DNA of 55,113 nucleotides from Inquilinus limosus (GTDB taxonomy: Bacteria > Pseudomonadota > Alphaproteobacteria > DSM-16000 > Inquilinaceae): the NCBI RefSeq assembly GCF_002195995.1, contig NZ_NHON01000030.1, positions 72,943 to 128,055 on the forward strand, written 5' to 3'. Of this stretch, positions 6,898 to 16,309 are shown piece after piece. Under the pieces are notes generated by a model. It was not told the DNA's origin. It searched no databases and saw only the letters and a list, made by a program, of their open reading frames with translations. A program made the translations under genes and the position numbers. Each line of letters opens with the position of its first letter. Position 1 is the first letter of the stretch.

Positions 6898-9348
6898 CTA
6901 CTTGGCTCCCCTGACGGCGTGGCCGGCCGCGACGCCGGTCTCGCCGTCCACGGTCACCAGGAAATCGGCGCCCTCCCACCGCTCGGGGTCGCGCCAGCGG
7001 AAGGTGAAACGGATCTTTGTGCCCGGCGGCGCCGATACTGTCGGCAGGTCGAGGACATGCAGCCCGAACGGCGTCTCGGTCGTGGCGTCGTCGCGGATCG
7101 TGCCCCAGTCGTCGAGCGTCCAGTGCACCGTGGCGGCCGCCGGCAGCTCGAGGCGCAGCCCCTTGCCGGCCGGCAGCGCCCGCCGCTTCTGGTTGAAGCG
7201 CCAGCAGCGGACCGGCGAGGCGATCTTGTCGACCTGGTAGCGCCGCACCGGCTGCGGCGGCAGGTCGAACACCCGGCCGTCGCGCAGCGAGCGCAGCAGC
7301 TTGATGTGCTCGGAATGGGCCCAGACCAGCGGCATGGCGCTGCCCGAGGGCCGGCCGCGGAACAGCTCCCGCTCCGGCACATCGTCGGCATCCCACACCT
7401 GTTCCGGCAGCAGCCCGCCCTCCCCGGCCGACCGCTCCAGCGTCGCCAGCAATGCCTTGGCGGCGTCGGGCCGGCCGGCCGCCAGCTCGTAATGCGCCCG
7501 CTCGCCGGTCAGCAGCGGCCAGGCCCGGCCGATGCCGGTGCCGTCGAAGGGGGCGCCGTCGGCATGCTCGCCATAGCCGTCATCGTTGTAGCGGTACCAG
7601 ACCGGGCCCTGCGGCAGCTCCGCCTTCAGCACCGCGTCGATGGCCTTGACCGTGTCGACGATGCGCGGGTCGTCCGCCGCGCGCAGGCCGAAGCGCACCA
7701 GGGCCAGCGCGTCGGGGCTGATCAGGAGCGCCGCCTTGCGCGCATCGTCGCCCGGCGGCCGGTTCTTCACCGGCACATAGCCGTCGAGCGGCGACGCGGC
7801 ATCCGCCGCATCGGCCGGGGCGATGCGGACATAGTAGCCGCCGAGGCCGAGCTGGCCGCAGATCGCCGTGCCCTCGGCGAAGGTCCAGCGCTCGACCTCG
7901 TCGTTCCAGGTGTCGGCGGTCTCGCGCAGCCAGCGCGCCTCCTCCGCCCCGCCGGACAGGTCGAGGATGTCGGCCGCGGCCAGCAGCGCCGCGATCTCCA
8001 CCGCCAGGGTGAAGGGCGAATAGCCGGCATCCTCCTCCCACCGGTCCTGGCCGGTGACCGGGCCGTTGCGCAGGATGAAGCCGGCGGCGCGCCGCACCAT
8101 CGGCGCGAATCGGGCCAGCTCCCGCTCCGTCAGCGCGCCCTCCCGCCGCAGCATGTCGGCCAGCAGGATCGGGAAGGCGCATTCGTCCATCTGCACCCCG
8201 TTCCAGTACGGGGTGCCGTCGAGCCAGACATTCTGCGACCAGTGGCCGTCGGCCTCCTGGATCGCCTGCAGGTAGCCGAGGATCGCCTTGGCCTCCGCCG
8301 TCGCCCCGGCGGCGAGGAAGCCGCCCGCGGTCTCGACCAGGTCGCGCGGCCAGACCAGGTGATAGCCGCCGAGATCCTCGTCGCCCTTGTGGAAGCCCCA
8401 GGGGATCGACAGGGAGGCAATGGCGGCGCCGGGAAACTCGATGGTCTGGTGGCTGGCCAGCACCGCGGTGCTGGTGCGGTAGGCTGTGGGCTCGGAGCCG
8501 GCGACGCCGTCCAGCGGCAGCAGCCCGGCCTGCCAGTTCCGCCAGCCCTCGACATAGGCATCACGGGCCTCGGCAAAGCCCCGTTGCAGCCCGGCCAAGG
8601 CGTGGTGCGCCGCCTCCTCCGGCCGCTCGCCGAAGCCGAGAGCCAGCAGGAAACGGCCGCCCGGCGCTTCCGCCAGGTCGATCTCCCCGGCCAAGGCGAT
8701 GTTGCCGTTCTCGGCCCGGCGCCAGGCCGGGTTCAGCGCGCCGCTCCGCGACAACGTCTGCCAGCCGTCGGAGGCGCCGACATAGCCGACCGAACGGGCG
8801 CGCCACGGCGCCGAGCAGGCCAGCGCCAGCGACACCCCGTCGGTGCCGCGGGCGAACAGCATCGGCGTGCCCTTGTAATCATCGACCCAGCCGGTGTTGT
8901 CGGCGCCGGCATTGACCAGGTGCGGCGCCAAGAGGGCGAACAGCCGGTGGTCGGCCGGCTCGCCCTGCTGCAGGGTGAACACGACCTCCTGCAGCAGCAC
9001 CGGGCCGCGCGGATGGGCCAGCACCGTCTTCTCGATGCGCCAGCGCCCGTCCAGCGCGGTGTTGACCAGGCGGAAGGCCGGCACGCCCGCCTCCAGCATC
9101 CGCGTCTCCGACCGCGCGTCGCGCTTCTCCTCCGCGAAGTACCCGCCGGGGCCGGTGACGATCAGACCCAGGTCGCGGACGCAGGCGGTGTCGATTCGCG
9201 GGAAGTAGATCTCGTTCAGGATGCCGTGGCTGAGGGTGAACCACACCCGGCTGGTGCCGGAGAGGGCGGTGCCGACGCCCGATTTGGCGCTGGAGGTCCA
9301 GCGGCCCGGCCCGCCGGGCGCGCCCGGCGGCTGATCAGCTCGATCCAA
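6898..9348 (-). CDS. Glycoside hydrolase family 15 glucoamylase (glucan 1,4-alpha-glucosidase)
   Basis: The 816-residue enzyme removes glucose from the non-reducing ends of alpha-glucans or dextrin-like oligosaccharides. The N-terminal beta-sandwich begins [15 protein letters not shown] and includes [13 protein letters not shown], typical of bacterial glucodextranase-like GH15. The catalytic (alpha/alpha)6 barrel contains [10 protein letters not shown] and, later, [15 protein letters not shown] with the catalytic acid region. A C-terminal domain follows ([11 protein letters not shown] onward). I chose TTG at 9348 because AGGGGAGGA lies eight bases before it; there is no ATG nearby in frame. 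No clear signal peptide is seen, so it is probably cytosolic. It is divergent from gnd and would feed glucose to the adjacent kinase. The 201-base gap 6697-6897 before ppgK holds no gene. Confidence 0.9.
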   Translation of the reverse strand: MDRADQPPGAPGGPGRWTSSAKSGVGTALSGTSRVWFTLSHGILNEIYFPRIDTACVRDLGLIVTGPGGYFAEEKRDARSETRMLEAGVPAFRLVNTALDGRWRIEKTVLAHPRGPVLLQEVVFTLQQGEPADHRLFALLAPHLVNAGADNTGWVDDYKGTPMLFARGTDGVSLALACSAPWRARSVGYVGASDGWQTLSRSGALNPAWRRAENGNIALAGEIDLAEAPGGRFLLALGFGERPEEAAHHALAGLQRGFAEARDAYVEGWRNWQAGLLPLDGVAGSEPTAYRTSTAVLASHQTIEFPGAAIASLSIPWGFHKGDEDLGGYHLVWPRDLVETAGGFLAAGATAEAKAILGYLQAIQEADGHWSQNVWLDGTPYWNGVQMDECAFPILLADMLRREGALTERELARFAPMVRRAAGFILRNGPVTGQDRWEEDAGYSPFTLAVEIAALLAAADILDLSGGAEEARWLRETADTWNDEVERWTFAEGTAICGQLGLGGYYVRIAPADAADAASPLDGYVPVKNRPPGDDARKAALLISPDALALVRFGLRAADDPRIVDTVKAIDAVLKAELPQGPVWYRYNDDGYGEHADGAPFDGTGIGRAWPLLTGERAHYELAAGRPDAAKALLATLERSAGEGGLLPEQVWDADDVPERELFRGRPSGSAMPLVWAHSEHIKLLRSLRDGRVFDLPPQPVRRYQVDKIASPVRCWRFNQKRRALPAGKGLRLELPAAATVHWTLDDWGTIRDDATTETPFGLHVLDLPTVSAPPGTKIRFTFRWRDPERWEGADFLVTVDGETGVAAGHAVRGAK

Positions 9349-9492
9349 TCCCGTATCCTCCCCTCGGGCGCCCGATCGACGCGGCCCCGGCTTTCGGACT
9401 CGAAACCGGCGCGCCGCGGGCGCACCATCGCTATGCTTCACGCGATCTACGCTAGCACCACCGCACCGGAAGAAAACGAGAGGATCGACGGA

Positions 9493-10476
9493 ATGCAGCT
9501 CGGGATGATCGGACTCGGCCGCATGGGCGGCAACATTGTCCGGCGGCTGATGCGCGCCGGCCATGAATGCGTGGTCTATGACCGCAGCGCCGAGGCCATC
9601 AAGACGCTGGCCGCCGAGGGCGCCAAGCCGGCCGCCGACCTGAAGGGCCTGGTGGACGGGCTGACGGCGCCGCGCGCGGTCTGGGTGATGCTGCCCGCCG
9701 GCGGACCGACCGAGGACACGATCACGGCCCTGGCCGGCCTGCTGAGCCCCGGCGACATCATCATCGACGGCGGCAACAGCTTCTACAAGGACGACATCCG
9801 CCGCGCCGCGGCGCTGGAGCCGAAGGACCTGCACTATGTCGATGTCGGCACCTCCGGCGGCGTCTGGGGGCTGGAGCGCGGCTACTGCATGATGATCGGC
9901 GGCACCAAGGCCGCGGTCGACCACCTGGACCCGATCTTCGCGGCGCTGGCGCCGGGGCTGGGCACGGTGGAGCGCACGCCGGGCCGCGACGGCCGCGACC
10001 CGCGGGCCGAGAAGGGCTACATCCATGCCGGGCCGGCGGGTGCCGGGCACTTCGTCAAGATGGTGCACAACGGCATCGAATACGGGCTGATGCAGGCCTA
10101 TGCCGAAGGCTTCGACATCCTCAAGAACAAGGAGTCGAAGGAGCTGCCGGAGGCCGAGCGCTACAGCCTGGACCTGGCCGACATCGCCGAGGTGTGGCGC
10201 CGCGGCAGCGTCGTCTCCTCCTGGCTGCTCGACCTCAGCGCCATCGCCCTGGCGGAGAACGAGACGCTGTCGAACTACACCGGCTCGGTCGCCGATTCCG
10301 GCGAGGGGCGCTGGACCATCATGGCGGCGCTGGAGGAGGCGGTGCCGGCCGACGTGCTGTCGACCGCCCTCTATGTCCGCTTCCGCTCGCGCCAGGAGCA
10401 CACCTTCGGCGAGAAGCTGCTGTCGGCGATGCGCAACAAGTTCGGCGGCCATGTCGAACGGGCGGCGGGCGGCTGA
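9493..10476 (+). CDS. gnd: 6-phosphogluconate dehydrogenase (decarboxylating), short NAD-type
   Basis: Converts 6-phosphogluconate to ribulose 5-phosphate and CO2. The 327-residue length matches the short bacterial class, not the 470-residue E. coli enzyme. [13 protein letters not shown] (7-19) is the cofactor turn. VVYDRS carries Asp after the second strand, where NADP enzymes have Asn; this favours NAD+ (inference from family knowledge). [17 protein letters not shown] and [10 protein letters not shown] hold the substrate and catalytic Lys-Asn motifs. The ATG at 9493 follows a weak GAGAGGATCGACGGA. It is followed after two bases by zwf, then overlaps to a HAD gene, forming one operon. Confidence 0.93.
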   Translation: MQLGMIGLGRMGGNIVRRLMRAGHECVVYDRSAEAIKTLAAEGAKPAADLKGLVDGLTAPRAVWVMLPAGGPTEDTITALAGLLSPGDIIIDGGNSFYKDDIRRAAALEPKDLHYVDVGTSGGVWGLERGYCMMIGGTKAAVDHLDPIFAALAPGLGTVERTPGRDGRDPRAEKGYIHAGPAGAGHFVKMVHNGIEYGLMQAYAEGFDILKNKESKELPEAERYSLDLADIAEVWRRGSVVSSWLLDLSAIALAENETLSNYTGSVADSGEGRWTIMAALEEAVPADVLSTALYVRFRSRQEHTFGEKLLSAMRNKFGGHVERAAGG

Positions 10477-10478
10477 CC

Positions 10479-12014
10479 ATGGCCGCGATGATCTCCCCTT
10501 CCCCCGCCAAGCCGGCGGGCACCCCGGCGGCGCCGCCCTGCACCTTCGTCATCTTCGGCGCCTCGGGCGACCTGACCGGCCGCCTGCTGACCCCCGCGCT
10601 GTATCACCTGCAGCGCGAGGGGCTGCTGGATGCCGGCTTCGAGATCCTCGGCGTGGACCGGGTCGAGAACAACGACGAGGGCTTCCGCAAGACCCTGGGC
10701 GAGGCGCTGCACACGCTGGGCGCCGACGCCGAGCGCGGCATCGACGAGGCCGCCTGGGGCCAGCTGGCCGCCAACATCCACTACCTGACCGGCGACTTCG
10801 CCGACCCGTCGACCTATCAGGGCCTGGCGGCGCATCTGGACCAGCGGCAGCGCGCCACCGGCGCGTCCAACGCGGTGTTCTACCTGGCGGTGGCGCCGCG
10901 CTTCTTCGCCCCGATCGCCGCGGCCCTGTCGACCGCCGGCCTGCTGGACGAGAGCGACACCGCCTTCCGGCGGCTGATCGTCGAGAAGCCGTTCGGCACC
11001 GACCTGGCCTCGGCACAGGACCTCAACGCCAAGCTGCTGGCCGTCGCCACCGAGAAGCAGATCTACCGGATCGACCACTATCTCGGGAAGGAGACGGTCC
11101 AGAACATCATGGCCTTCCGGTTCGGCAACGGCATGTTCGAGCCGATCTGGAACCGGGACCATATCGAGTGCGTGCAGATCACCGCGGCGGAGACGGTCGG
11201 GGTGGAGCGGCGCGGCCGCTTCTACGACGGCACCGGCGCCCTGCGCGACATGGTGCCGAACCACCTGTTCCAGCTGCTGTCGATGGTGGCGATGGAGGCC
11301 CCGAACTCCTTCGACGCCGACGCGGTGCGCACCGAGAAGGCCAAGGTGGTCGAGGCGGTGCGCGACCTGACGCCGGAGGACGCGGCCAAGGTGGTGGTGC
11401 GCGGCCAGTACGATGCGGGGACGGTCCTCGGCAAACCCCGCGCCGCCTACCGGCAGGAGCCGGACGTGGCGCCGGACAGCCGCACCGAGACCTTCGTGGC
11501 GATGAAGCTGGCGATCGACAACTGGCGCTGGTCCGGCGTGCCGTTCTACCTGCGCACTGGCAAGTCGCTGGCGGTTCGGCGGACCGAGATCGCGATCCAG
11601 TTCAAGAAGGCGCCGGCGGTGCTGTTCCGCGACGCGGTCAACGCCCCGATGCCGAACCTGCTGGTGATCAGCATCCAGCCGGACGAGGGCATCTCGCTGC
11701 GCTTCGCCGCCAAGGTGCCGGGGCGAGAGATGCGGCTGGGCCAGGTCGAGATGGATTTCCGCTACGCCGAGCACTTCAAGGCGGAGCCGCAGACCGGGTA
11801 CGAGACGCTGATCTATGACTGCCTGACCGGCGACCCGACCCTGTTCCAGCGGGCCGACAACATCGAGGCCGGCTGGTTCGAGGTGCAGCAGATCCAGAGG
11901 CTCTGGGGCGGACTGACCACCCCGCCGGACCTGTACCCGGCGGGCAGCGACGGCCCGGCCTGCGCCGACGAGCTGCTGGCACGCGACGGCTATGCCTGGC
12001 TGCCGCTGACATGA
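10479..12014 (+). CDS. zwf: Glucose-6-phosphate 1-dehydrogenase
   Basis: Oxidises glucose 6-phosphate to 6-phosphoglucono-lactone, entry to the pentose-phosphate and Entner-Doudoroff routes. The 511-residue protein has the N-terminal cofactor motif FGASGDLTGRLL, the EKPFGTD signature, and the active-site RIDHYLGKE with its base His. FYLRTGKSLAVRRTEI and a typical C-terminus (LWGGLTTPPDLYPAGS) complete the family. The ATG at 10479 lies two bases after the gnd stop, so translation is probably coupled; an ATG three codons on is an alternative. The downstream HAD gene overlaps its end by four bases. No lactonase (pgl) gene is in this operon. Confidence 0.95.
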   Translation: MAAMISPSPAKPAGTPAAPPCTFVIFGASGDLTGRLLTPALYHLQREGLLDAGFEILGVDRVENNDEGFRKTLGEALHTLGADAERGIDEAAWGQLAANIHYLTGDFADPSTYQGLAAHLDQRQRATGASNAVFYLAVAPRFFAPIAAALSTAGLLDESDTAFRRLIVEKPFGTDLASAQDLNAKLLAVATEKQIYRIDHYLGKETVQNIMAFRFGNGMFEPIWNRDHIECVQITAAETVGVERRGRFYDGTGALRDMVPNHLFQLLSMVAMEAPNSFDADAVRTEKAKVVEAVRDLTPEDAAKVVVRGQYDAGTVLGKPRAAYRQEPDVAPDSRTETFVAMKLAIDNWRWSGVPFYLRTGKSLAVRRTEIAIQFKKAPAVLFRDAVNAPMPNLLVISIQPDEGISLRFAAKVPGREMRLGQVEMDFRYAEHFKAEPQTGYETLIYDCLTGDPTLFQRADNIEAGWFEVQQIQRLWGGLTTPPDLYPAGSDGPACADELLARDGYAWLPLT

Positions 12015-12838
12015 CGGGCCCGGCCGGGCGGATCGCGCTGCTGATCTCCGATGTCGACGGCACGCTGGCCGACCCGGACAAGGTGGTGACCCCGGCCTCA
12101 GTGGCGGCGGTGCGCCGGCTGGGCGAGGCCGGGGTCGGCTTCTCGATCGTCTCCAGCCGGCCGCCGCGCGGCCTGTCGGAGCTGATCGCGCAGCTGGGCC
12201 TCACCCTGCCGCTGGGCGGCTTCAACGGCGGCACCATCTTCCGGCCGGACGGGGAAGTGGTGTCGGCACTGACGGTGCCGGAGCCGGCGGCGCGGATCGC
12301 GCTGGCGACGCTGCGCCGCTTCGGCGCCGACCCTTGGGTGTTCGCCGACGACCAGTGGATCGCGACCGACCCGGACGGCGAGTACGTGCCGCTGGAGCGG
12401 CGCACGGTGGGATTCGAGCCGACCATCGTCGCCGATCTCGACCCCTATCTGGCGCGCGCCGGCAAGATCGTCGGCGCCTCCGGCGACTTCGAGGGGCTGG
12501 CCCGCTGCGAGGCGGAGCTGCGGGGCCTGCTGGGCGGCAGCGCCATCGCGGCGCGGTCGCAGCGCTACTATCTCGACATCAACCATCCCGAGGCCGACAA
12601 GGGCCATGCGGTCGGCCGCATCGCGGCGGCGGCGGGGGTGGACCCGGCCGAGGTGGCGGTGATCGGCGACGCCGCCAACGACGTGCCGATGTTCAAGGCC
12701 GCCGGCCTGTCGATCGCCATGGGCAACGCCATCGATGAGGTCAAGGCGCTGGCCCATCTCGTCACCGCCGGCAACGACGCCGAGGGGTTTGCGCAAGCGG
12801 TGGACCGGTTCCTGCTGCCGCGGGGGCCGAGGGCGTAG
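12011..12838 (+). CDS. Cof-type HAD-IIB sugar-phosphate phosphatase
   Basis: A 275-residue HAD phosphatase. SDVDGTLADPD (about 13-23) gives the two catalytic Asp residues. VSSRPP near residue 48 supplies motif II Ser, LDINHPEADKGHAV carries motif III Lys, and VIGDAANDVPMF motif IV. A cap domain between motifs II and III marks the IIB (Cof) class, which acts on sugar phosphates and similar metabolites. It overlaps zwf by ATGA, so the two are translationally coupled. It may dephosphorylate an intermediate of this pathway or remove a damaged sugar phosphate; the substrate is not clear from sequence. Confidence 0.85.
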   Translation: MTGPAGRIALLISDVDGTLADPDKVVTPASVAAVRRLGEAGVGFSIVSSRPPRGLSELIAQLGLTLPLGGFNGGTIFRPDGEVVSALTVPEPAARIALATLRRFGADPWVFADDQWIATDPDGEYVPLERRTVGFEPTIVADLDPYLARAGKIVGASGDFEGLARCEAELRGLLGGSAIAARSQRYYLDINHPEADKGHAVGRIAAAAGVDPAEVAVIGDAANDVPMFKAAGLSIAMGNAIDEVKALAHLVTAGNDAEGFAQAVDRFLLPRGPRA

Positions 12839-12858
12839 GCACGAACGGCGCCGCCCCG

Positions 12859-12992
12859 CCCCCTCACCCTCCCATTCGCCAACGCGAATGGGCCCCTCCC
12901 TCTCCCCGAGGAGAGGGGAACACGGTGCCGACGCCCTCTTACCTCTCCTTGGGGAGAGGTCGAAATCGCGCAGCGATTTCGGGTGAAGGGGT
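12859..12992. repeat. Family A structured repeat, copy 1
   Basis: Outer arms CCCCTCACCC and GGGTGAAGGGG enclose four hairpins: CCCATTCGC-caac-GCGAATGGG, CCCTCTCC-ccga-GGAGAGGG, ACCTCTCC-ttgg-GGAGAGGT and CGAAATCGC-gca-GCGATTTCG. It lies between the HAD gene and the M20 peptidase. Copies 2 and 3 are at 14496 and 27634. Confidence 0.85.
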
Positions 12993-13001
12993 GGCCCGGG
13001 C

Positions 13002-14408
13002 CTATCCGGCCTGACGCGACCGCGCCACGGCGGCACCGCTCTCGCCCAGATCCCAGAACAACCCCGTCATCATCTGCAGGCCTTCGCGGGCCAGCGGGGC
13101 CAGCAGATGCTCATCCGGCCCGTGCTGGCGGCAGCCGCCATAGGAGTGCGGCACCCAGACCGTGGCAAGGCCGAGGGTGCCGGCGAAGACCTCGTTCGGC
13201 AGCGATCCGCCGACATTGGGCAGCACCATCGGCGCCGCGCCGGTGGTGGCGGCGATCGAGCCGGCGGCCCAGCGCGCCCAGGCATCGTCCGGGTCCAGCC
13301 GCGTGGCCAGCATCGGCGTGCCGGATTCGCTGACCTCGATGCCGCGGAAGCCCTGGGATTCGAGATAGGCGCCGACCGTGCCGGGCAGGTCCGAGACGTC
13401 GGTGCCGACGACGAAGCGCAGCTGGCAATGCACCCGCGCCGAGGGCGGGATCGCGTTCTGCGGCGCGTCCGGCGTGCCGGCGGTGAAGGCCAGCACCTCC
13501 AGCGTGTTCCAGCCGAACACCCGCTCGGCCGGGCTCAACCCCGGCTCGCCCCAGCCCTCGGCCAGCTTCGCGCCCTCGGCGTCGCGGGCGATGGCGACAT
13601 CGGCCAGGGCGCGGCGCACCGAGTCCGGCACCGGCGGCGGCCGCAGCCCGGGGATGCGGATGGCGCCGCGGGCATCGACCAGCGCCGCCACGGCATTGGC
13701 CAGGATGGTGGCCGGGTTGGGCAGCAGCCCGCCCCAATTGCCGGAATGGTGGCTGCCCTCGCGCAGGGTCAGGCGCAGGTCGAAATTGATCACGCCGCGG
13801 GTGCCGAGCGCGATCATCGGCCGGCCGGCATCGAGCCGCGGCCCGTCCGACGCGATCAGCACGTCGGCCGCCAGCAGGTCGCGGTTGGCGGCGCAGATCT
13901 CGTCCAGGCCGGGCGAGCCGATCTCCTCGCTGGTCTCGACCAGGAAGGCCATGTTGAAGCCGAGGCGGCCGCCGCGCGCCTGCAGCACCTGCTCGACCGC
14001 GGCGATGTTGATCGAATGCTGGCCCTTGTTGTCGGCGGTGCCGCGGCCGTACCAGCGGTCGCCCTCGACCGTGATCCGCCAGGGGTCCAGCCCGGACCGC
14101 CAGCGCGCCGGCTCGCCCAGCACCACGTCGCCATGGCCGTAGCACAGCACGCCGGGCAGGCCGTCGCCCTCCTGCCGCCGGGCGATCAGCGCCGGGGCGT
14201 CGGGCGCGGCCGGGTTGGCGACGAGGTGCAGGTCGAAGCCGAGCCGCGCCAGGCTCGGCCCGATCTCGCGCTGGAGGTAGTCGAGCAGCGGCGCCCGGTC
14301 GGCGGCCTGGCTCTCGGTGCGGATGCCGATACGGCGGTCGAGATCGGCCCGGAAGCCGCCTTCGTCGAAATAGCGCGCCGCCCCGGCGATCGCCGCGTCC
14401 CGTGTCAT
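13002..14408 (-). CDS. M20-family zinc metallopeptidase (ArgE/DapE/carboxypeptidase type)
   Basis: A 468-residue M20 amidohydrolase. The di-zinc site is visible as YGHGDVV (first His and catalytic Asp), RGTADNKGQ with the bridging Asp, and ETSEEIGSP with the catalytic Glu pair; SHHSGNWGG and the late PHSYGGCRQHGPDEH give the dimerisation-domain and last ligand His. Members hydrolyse peptides, acyl-amino acids or dipeptides in the cytosol. I chose ATG 14408 because GGAGGCAGGG precedes it directly; the frame stays open upstream but that stretch is family A repeat. It stands alone between two direct copies of the family A repeat, so has no obvious operon partner. Confidence 0.9.
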   Translation of the reverse strand: MTRDAAIAGAARYFDEGGFRADLDRRIGIRTESQAADRAPLLDYLQREIGPSLARLGFDLHLVANPAAPDAPALIARRQEGDGLPGVLCYGHGDVVLGEPARWRSGLDPWRITVEGDRWYGRGTADNKGQHSINIAAVEQVLQARGGRLGFNMAFLVETSEEIGSPGLDEICAANRDLLAADVLIASDGPRLDAGRPMIALGTRGVINFDLRLTLREGSHHSGNWGGLLPNPATILANAVAALVDARGAIRIPGLRPPPVPDSVRRALADVAIARDAEGAKLAEGWGEPGLSPAERVFGWNTLEVLAFTAGTPDAPQNAIPPSARVHCQLRFVVGTDVSDLPGTVGAYLESQGFRGIEVSESGTPMLATRLDPDDAWARWAAGSIAATTGAAPMVLPNVGGSLPNEVFAGTLGLATVWVPHSYGGCRQHGPDEHLLAPLAREGLQMMTGLFWDLGESGAAVARSRQAG

Positions 14409-14495
14409 CCCTGCCTCCGCTGGAGACCGGGCGGTCGGGGCCCGGCGCTGCAACGGTCGCAAATGGGCGACGGCTCGCCAAGCCCCTGCGGCGCT

Positions 14496-14627
14496 CCCCC
14501 TCACCCTCCCGTCGCCTGCGGCGCCGGGCCCCTCCCTCTCCCCGAGGAGAGGGAAACCGAGCCATGACGCCATTCACCTCTCCTTGGGGAGAGGTCGAAA
14601 CCGCGCAGCGGTTTCGGGTGAGGGGGT
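14496..14627. repeat. Family A structured repeat, copy 2
   Basis: Same orientation and layout as the copy at 12859. The last hairpin reads CGAAACCGC-gca-GCGGTTTCG, where copies 1 and 3 have CGAAATCGC and GCGATTTCG, so both strands of the stem changed together. Outer arms are CCCCCTCACCC and GGGTGAGGGGG. Confidence 0.85.
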
Positions 14628-14655
14628 GGCTCAGGCCTGTCCGCAGCGCTCCGGC

Positions 14656-15966
<1,311 letters not shown>

Positions 15967-16107
15967 GGTTCTCTCCCTCGATGCGACGGCGGCGTTCGAG
16001 GCAGATTAACATGGAGTCCGTGAGGCTCAATTGTAAATTGTCATTACAGTATGTTATTTAACACATATTACATAATCTACTGTTAATATATGATCTGAAC
16101 CTTAATT
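15967..16107 (-). promoter_or_regulatory. AT-rich leader and promoter region of metY
   Basis: About 85 bases (16020-16105) are far richer in A/T than any nearby DNA. They contain CAATT-gta-AATTG (16029-16041), a perfect 5+3+5 palindrome. This is where promoter and operator of metY should lie. I looked for a SAM-II type riboswitch and found no convincing conserved core. Confidence 0.4.
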
Positions 16108-16191
16108 CGTCATGGCGAGCCCCGAAGGGGCGTGGCCATCCAGCGGCACCGGCCCCTGGATGGCCACGGCGCTGCGCGCCTCGCCATGACG
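16108..16191. repeat. Family B repeat, copy 1 (GGCCATCC subfamily)
   Basis: Starts CGTCATGGCGAGC and ends with the complement GCCTCGCCATGACG. The inner arms are GTGGCCATCCAG and CTGGATGGCCACG. Each half can also fold alone through ATGGC pairing with GCCAT. It belongs with the copy at 30735. Confidence 0.85.
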
Positions 16192-16249
16192 GGGAGGATG
16201 ACAGAGAGCCGATCCCAGAAAGGCCGAAGCCGCTCTGGGTGCCCCTGGA

Positions 16250-16270
16250 TTGCCGGGTCAAGCCCGGCAA
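16250..16270. repeat. Short inverted repeat related to family B
   Basis: TTGCCGGG-tcaag-CCCGGCAA is a perfect 8-base stem flanked by CCCCTGGA and TGACAGG, like one half of a family B element. It lies 40 bases past the molybdoenzyme stop and could end its transcript, although no T-run follows. Confidence 0.5.
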
Positions 16271-16309
16271 TGACAGGAGGGGGATGGGAGGCCCGGAGGC
16301 CTACCCCCC

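Noticed and set aside
15967-16107. SAM-II riboswitch before metY
   Set aside because: Such elements occur before metY-type genes in alphaproteobacteria, but I could not find the conserved core or its pseudoknot; a covariance search would decide.
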